Part shown: positions 61,397 to 64,000 of the stretch, piece after piece
How positions within the stretch are numbered: position 1 is the first letter of the stretch
Layout of the letters: each line of letters begins with the position of its first letter
Assembly: GCF_013213835.1 (NCBI RefSeq)
Contig: NZ_JABSSU010000004.1
Coordinates: 248,001 to 312,000, forward strand
Direction of reading: 5' to 3'
Length of the DNA stretch: 64,000 bases
From: Winogradskyella sp.
Lineage (GTDB): Bacteria; Bacteroidota; Bacteroidia; Flavobacteriales; Flavobacteriaceae
The notes under the pieces: generated by a model
What the model saw: only the letters and a program-made list of their open reading frames with translations
Told to the model about the DNA's origin: nothing
Database searches by the model: none
Position numbers and translations under genes: made by a program

Positions 61397-62443
61397 TTAG
61401 TTATTACTTTCGACGAATGACGGATCTGATAAGGTGAGTAGAAAAGCTTTTAAATCTGCTTTTTCTTGATCTGTCAATTGAACACCACCTTGATTAATTT
61501 GTTTCATTAGTGGGTCAATGGTTGGCGAATTCTGAAGTCCTTCGCTATAATGATTTATAACTTGGTCTAGAGTTGTAAAACGACCATCGTGCATGTACGG
61601 TGCCGTGTAAACTAGGTTTCTTAAGGAAGGAGTTCTAAACTTTCCATTATCGTTAGGATCACCAGTTACTGCGCCTAAACCTAAATCGGTGAAGGTGGCA
61701 TCTAAACCATTATTATGGAAGTCGTTATTGGTCCATAACGGATTATTTGGGTTGCCATGACAATGAAAGCAATCTCCTTTATCTTCTCTAAGAAAGATGT
61801 CTAAACCATTTAACTCTTGCGCTGTTAAGGTTTCTATCCCAAGTGAGTATCTGTCAAATTTAGAGTTCGCAGATATTAGAGTTCGTTCAAACTGAGCAAT
61901 TGCCTTGGTCGTTAATTCTTTAGTAATTGTAGAGGTGTTAAATGCAAGATCAAATAATTGAGGATATTCTTGATGTGTCTGCAATCGTTCAATGACATCA
62001 TTCCAATTACTATGCATTTCTAAAGGGTTCTGAACTGGTTCTTCAGCTTGTCTTTCTAAACTCAATTCTTTACCGTCCCAGGTAAAACGTTCATTATAGT
62101 TCCAAGCTAAATTGAATAATGGCATCGAGTTTCTTGTACCGGCAATGCCATTAACTCCTGCACTTGTCGCAAAATTATCTGTAAACGCACTTTGGGGAGA
62201 ATGGCAACTTGCACAAGATTGTGAGCCGTCGGCTGATAAAATGGTGTCGAAGAAAAGTTTTTTCCCTAGTCCAACACCTTCAACAGTTTGAGGATTATCA
62301 TTAGGAATTATGGGCGCGATAATATTTTCTGAAAATATTTGAGGAATCTCTAACGGCATTGGAGTTGGTTCATAACCATTTTGGTCATCACTTGAACAAC
62401 TCAAAAATAGTAGAACGGCAGCCAATAAAATTCCTTTATTCAT
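61397..62443 (-). CDS. MbnH-like di-haem cytochrome c peroxidase family lipoprotein
   Basis: The 348-aa protein has a lipoprotein signal (MNKGILLAAVLLFLSC, acylated C16) and two haem c motifs, C77-A-S-C80-H81 and C225-F-H-C228-H229. It has the usual di-haem peroxidase segments RNSMPLFNLAWN, PLEMHSNW, FRTPSLRNLVYTAPYMHDGRF. Immediately beside an MbnP-like gene it most likely corresponds to MbnH, which in methanotrophs oxidises a tryptophan of MbnP to kynurenine for copper binding. A plain H2O2-detoxifying peroxidase is the alternative. It lies 3 bp after the MbnP-like gene. Confidence 0.85.
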   Translation of the reverse strand: MNKGILLAAVLLFLSCSSDDQNGYEPTPMPLEIPQIFSENIIAPIIPNDNPQTVEGVGLGKKLFFDTILSADGSQSCASCHSPQSAFTDNFATSAGVNGIAGTRNSMPLFNLAWNYNERFTWDGKELSLERQAEEPVQNPLEMHSNWNDVIERLQTHQEYPQLFDLAFNTSTITKELTTKAIAQFERTLISANSKFDRYSLGIETLTAQELNGLDIFLREDKGDCFHCHGNPNNPLWTNNDFHNNGLDATFTDLGLGAVTGDPNDNGKFRTPSLRNLVYTAPYMHDGRFTTLDQVINHYSEGLQNSPTIDPLMKQINQGGVQLTDQEKADLKAFLLTLSDPSFVESNN

Positions 62444-62446
62444 ATT

Positions 62447-63214
62447 CTATTGAAAGATTTCATCTATGCTAAATACACTTTCAACATTTTGTTGCATCAT
62501 TTTTTGAGCATCATAATTTGGCATCAAAGGAGTGTCATAGATATTTAAGTCCCAAGCGTTAGGGTTTTTGAATAATTCAGCAATATTCATTTCAATCTTA
62601 ATGGTTGCATTGCCAGACAACACCATATCTTCTGTAAATTCAATTTCAACAAAATTTTGCTCAAAAACATTGGGATTGGTGCTAACGCGAGCTGTACCGT
62701 TATGAAAATTATAGGGACTTGGTGTTGTATCAATATTGTACATACCATCTAACTGTAAAAAATGATAACCACCACCCAACATATCTGGCCAGTTCCAAGA
62801 AGCGCTATTAAGATCTGGATAAGCACCGGTTATATTATCTGCTTCATTGAAACCCCAAATAAATTTTAAAGTATACGTTCCTGACGGTATGATAAAGTTG
62901 TTGGTAGAAAAATTATAGGAAGTGATATCTGATAGGTCAGTAAACTTATAACCGTTAAAACCGTAAATGTCTCCATTACTATTCAACAACTGAAATCTAG
63001 ACAATAAATATCTTAATCTAGACATTGACATGGTTTCCCCATTTTCATTTGTTACTGTTGTTGTTGTAAGATTGGTGTTATCAATAACGGTTCCATCCCA
63101 AGTATGGATAAACTCAAAGTCCACGGTTATATTTCGTAAGGTACCGCCATTGGTATTCTCACTTTCGCATGTAAATAGGATAAAAGATATTGCTAATAAG
63201 ATTAATCTTTTCAT
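62447..63214 (-). CDS. MbnP-like copper-binding lipoprotein
   Basis: The 255-aa protein has a lipoprotein signal (MKRLILLAISFILFTC, acylated C16). The family features are SRLRYLLSRFQLLNSNG near residue 65-80, FIWGFNEADN, and the aromatic/His stretch SASWNWPDMLGGGYHFLQLDG containing W140, W142 and H151, where the modified Trp and copper ligands of MbnP lie. Family function is extracytoplasmic copper binding after MbnH-dependent Trp oxidation. No methanobactin genes are in the window. It is cotranscribed with the propeller gene (5 bp) and the di-haem gene (3 bp). Confidence 0.82.
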   Translation of the reverse strand: MKRLILLAISFILFTCESENTNGGTLRNITVDFEFIHTWDGTVIDNTNLTTTTVTNENGETMSMSRLRYLLSRFQLLNSNGDIYGFNGYKFTDLSDITSYNFSTNNFIIPSGTYTLKFIWGFNEADNITGAYPDLNSASWNWPDMLGGGYHFLQLDGMYNIDTTPSPYNFHNGTARVSTNPNVFEQNFVEIEFTEDMVLSGNATIKIEMNIAELFKNPNAWDLNIYDTPLMPNYDAQKMMQQNVESVFSIDEIFQ

Positions 63215-63219
63215 AAGTA

Positions 63220-64000
63220 TTATTCAATTTTGATCATTAATAAGTCAGTAAAACCCTTGTTACTTAAGATATCACCATCATTGCTTACAGTATCACCAAC
63301 AGCGACAATGGTTTGGTTGTTTAATTCTGCGACACTATACGCAAAATCGATGTTAGAGCCACCTATGGTGGTTTCCCACGCTAGGTTTCCATTATCATCA
63401 ACCTTTAGAACCCAAGCGTCGTTTTGACCTTTGTTTTCGCTTACATCTATATCATTACTTCTAGAGCTTCCTGCCAAAATAAAACCATCGTTTTGTGATC
63501 GTGTAATTGCTCTAGCAACATCAAAACTGGATCCGCCAATGGATTTTTCCCAAATCAAATCACCCAGGGTATTAATCTTTATCAACCATAAATCTGCGGC
63601 ACCGTTATTCGCACCAACGTTGGTATTATCGCTTCTAGTATCCCCAACAATTATATAATTATTATTGCTAGTTTTTACTATTCCTCTTGCTTCATCTATT
63701 TGGTCACCGCCATAAGATTTCTCCCACATTAAATCACCATTAGATGAGATTTTTATCACCCAGAAGTCGTAAGTACCAAGATTATTAGAGATATTAGTGT
63801 CCGTACTGTCTGAACTACCTGCGATGATAAAGTCTCCGTTTTCAGTTTCAACGACTCCATTTGGTGTGTCAGTAAAATTCCCACCAAAGTATTGACTCCA
63901 ATCTAGGTTACCAGAATTATCAAGTTTAATAATCCAATAATCTCCACCAGCGTGCTTACTTCTAATGTTTGAATTATTGTAAGTTCTCGATGTATTACCG
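63220..64000 (-). CDS. Partial 58-residue-repeat propeller protein (N-terminus off window)
   Basis: The minus-strand frame is open from the right edge to a stop at 63220 (259 codons visible). It consists of four complete repeats of exactly 58 residues, each with IKxxxxGxLxWExxxGG, a middle strand FIIAGSS/YIIVGDT and a closing DxWV/L. A short final strand (LLMIKIE) suggests ring closure of a beta-propeller. No C-terminal T9SS signal is present. It is the most upstream visible gene of the MbnP/MbnH-like operon and probably an envelope protein. Confidence 0.75.
   Translation of the reverse strand, partial: GNTSRTYNNSNIRSKHAGGDYWIIKLDNSGNLDWSQYFGGNFTDTPNGVVETENGDFIIAGSSDSTDTNISNNLGTYDFWVIKISSNGDLMWEKSYGGDQIDEARGIVKTSNNNYIIVGDTRSDNTNVGANNGAADLWLIKINTLGDLIWEKSIGGSSFDVARAITRSQNDGFILAGSSRSNDIDVSENKGQNDAWVLKVDDNGNLAWETTIGGSNIDFAYSVAELNNQTIVAVGDTVSNDGDILSNKGFTDLLMIKIE

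Overview
The window is AT-rich chromosomal DNA from a member of the Bacteroidota, almost certainly a marine Flavobacteriaceae (genus not resolved). The evidence is the gene families: PorP/SprF proteins, type B type IX secretion (T9SS) C-terminal domains, OmpA proteins with thrombospondin-3 repeats, IPExxxVDY, DUF2480 and DUF3078 proteins, and a flavobacterial suf operon. Several genes also carry the Bacteroidota promoter -7 box TAnnTTTG, and Shine-Dalgarno sequences are scarce. No transposase, integrase, phage gene or CRISPR array was found.

Layout. 1-10.5 kb: a partial secreted protein, rsmI, an Fe-S uracil-DNA glycosylase, AhpD-like and OsmC redox proteins, recJ, an MFS exporter, an LpxH-like/queD operon headed by two tiny membrane-protein genes, a MATE exporter, a GNAT enzyme, a universal stress protein and tRNA-Ala(GGC). 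10.6-20.2 kb: a minus-strand block with an AddAB-like helicase/nuclease pair separated by kbl and an abundant-type OmpA porin. 20.2-21.4 kb: superoxide dismutase, then a 527-bp gap holding two copies of a ~72-nt element that looks like a tandem small RNA (own promoter box, 5' stem, intrinsic terminator). 21.4-34.2 kb: purF, a PfkB kinase, RNase H, purN, acpP-fabF-rnc, IPExxxVDY-pyk, a Tat-exported SDR protein, DNA polymerase IV, and a short SDR/CYTH/lipoprotein operon.

34.2-48.3 kb is the most striking part. A three-gene minus-strand cassette (1341-aa T9SS type B adhesin, PorP/SprF, OmpA/PD40 protein) occurs twice in tandem. A 6,784-bp core (34234-41017 and 41402-48185) appears identical. The first 38 codons of the adhesin, the promoters and the sequence just past the last stop codon have diverged but are still recognisably homologous. 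This pattern suggests an old duplication recently homogenised by gene conversion, leaving two different leaders and promoters on the same surface protein.

48.5-60.5 kb: an endonuclease/exonuclease/phosphatase protein, hflX, and a complete minus-strand suf Fe-S assembly cluster (sufA-B-lipoprotein-C-D-OMP-S-META lipoprotein-E-SufT-like-DUF2480) with envelope genes interleaved and a REPIN-like inverted repeat between sufC and sufD. 60.6-64 kb: small unknown genes, then an operon of a 58-residue-repeat propeller protein (running off the right edge), an MbnP-like copper protein and its MbnH-like di-haem partner.

All functional calls are by recognition of motifs and families; no database search was run.
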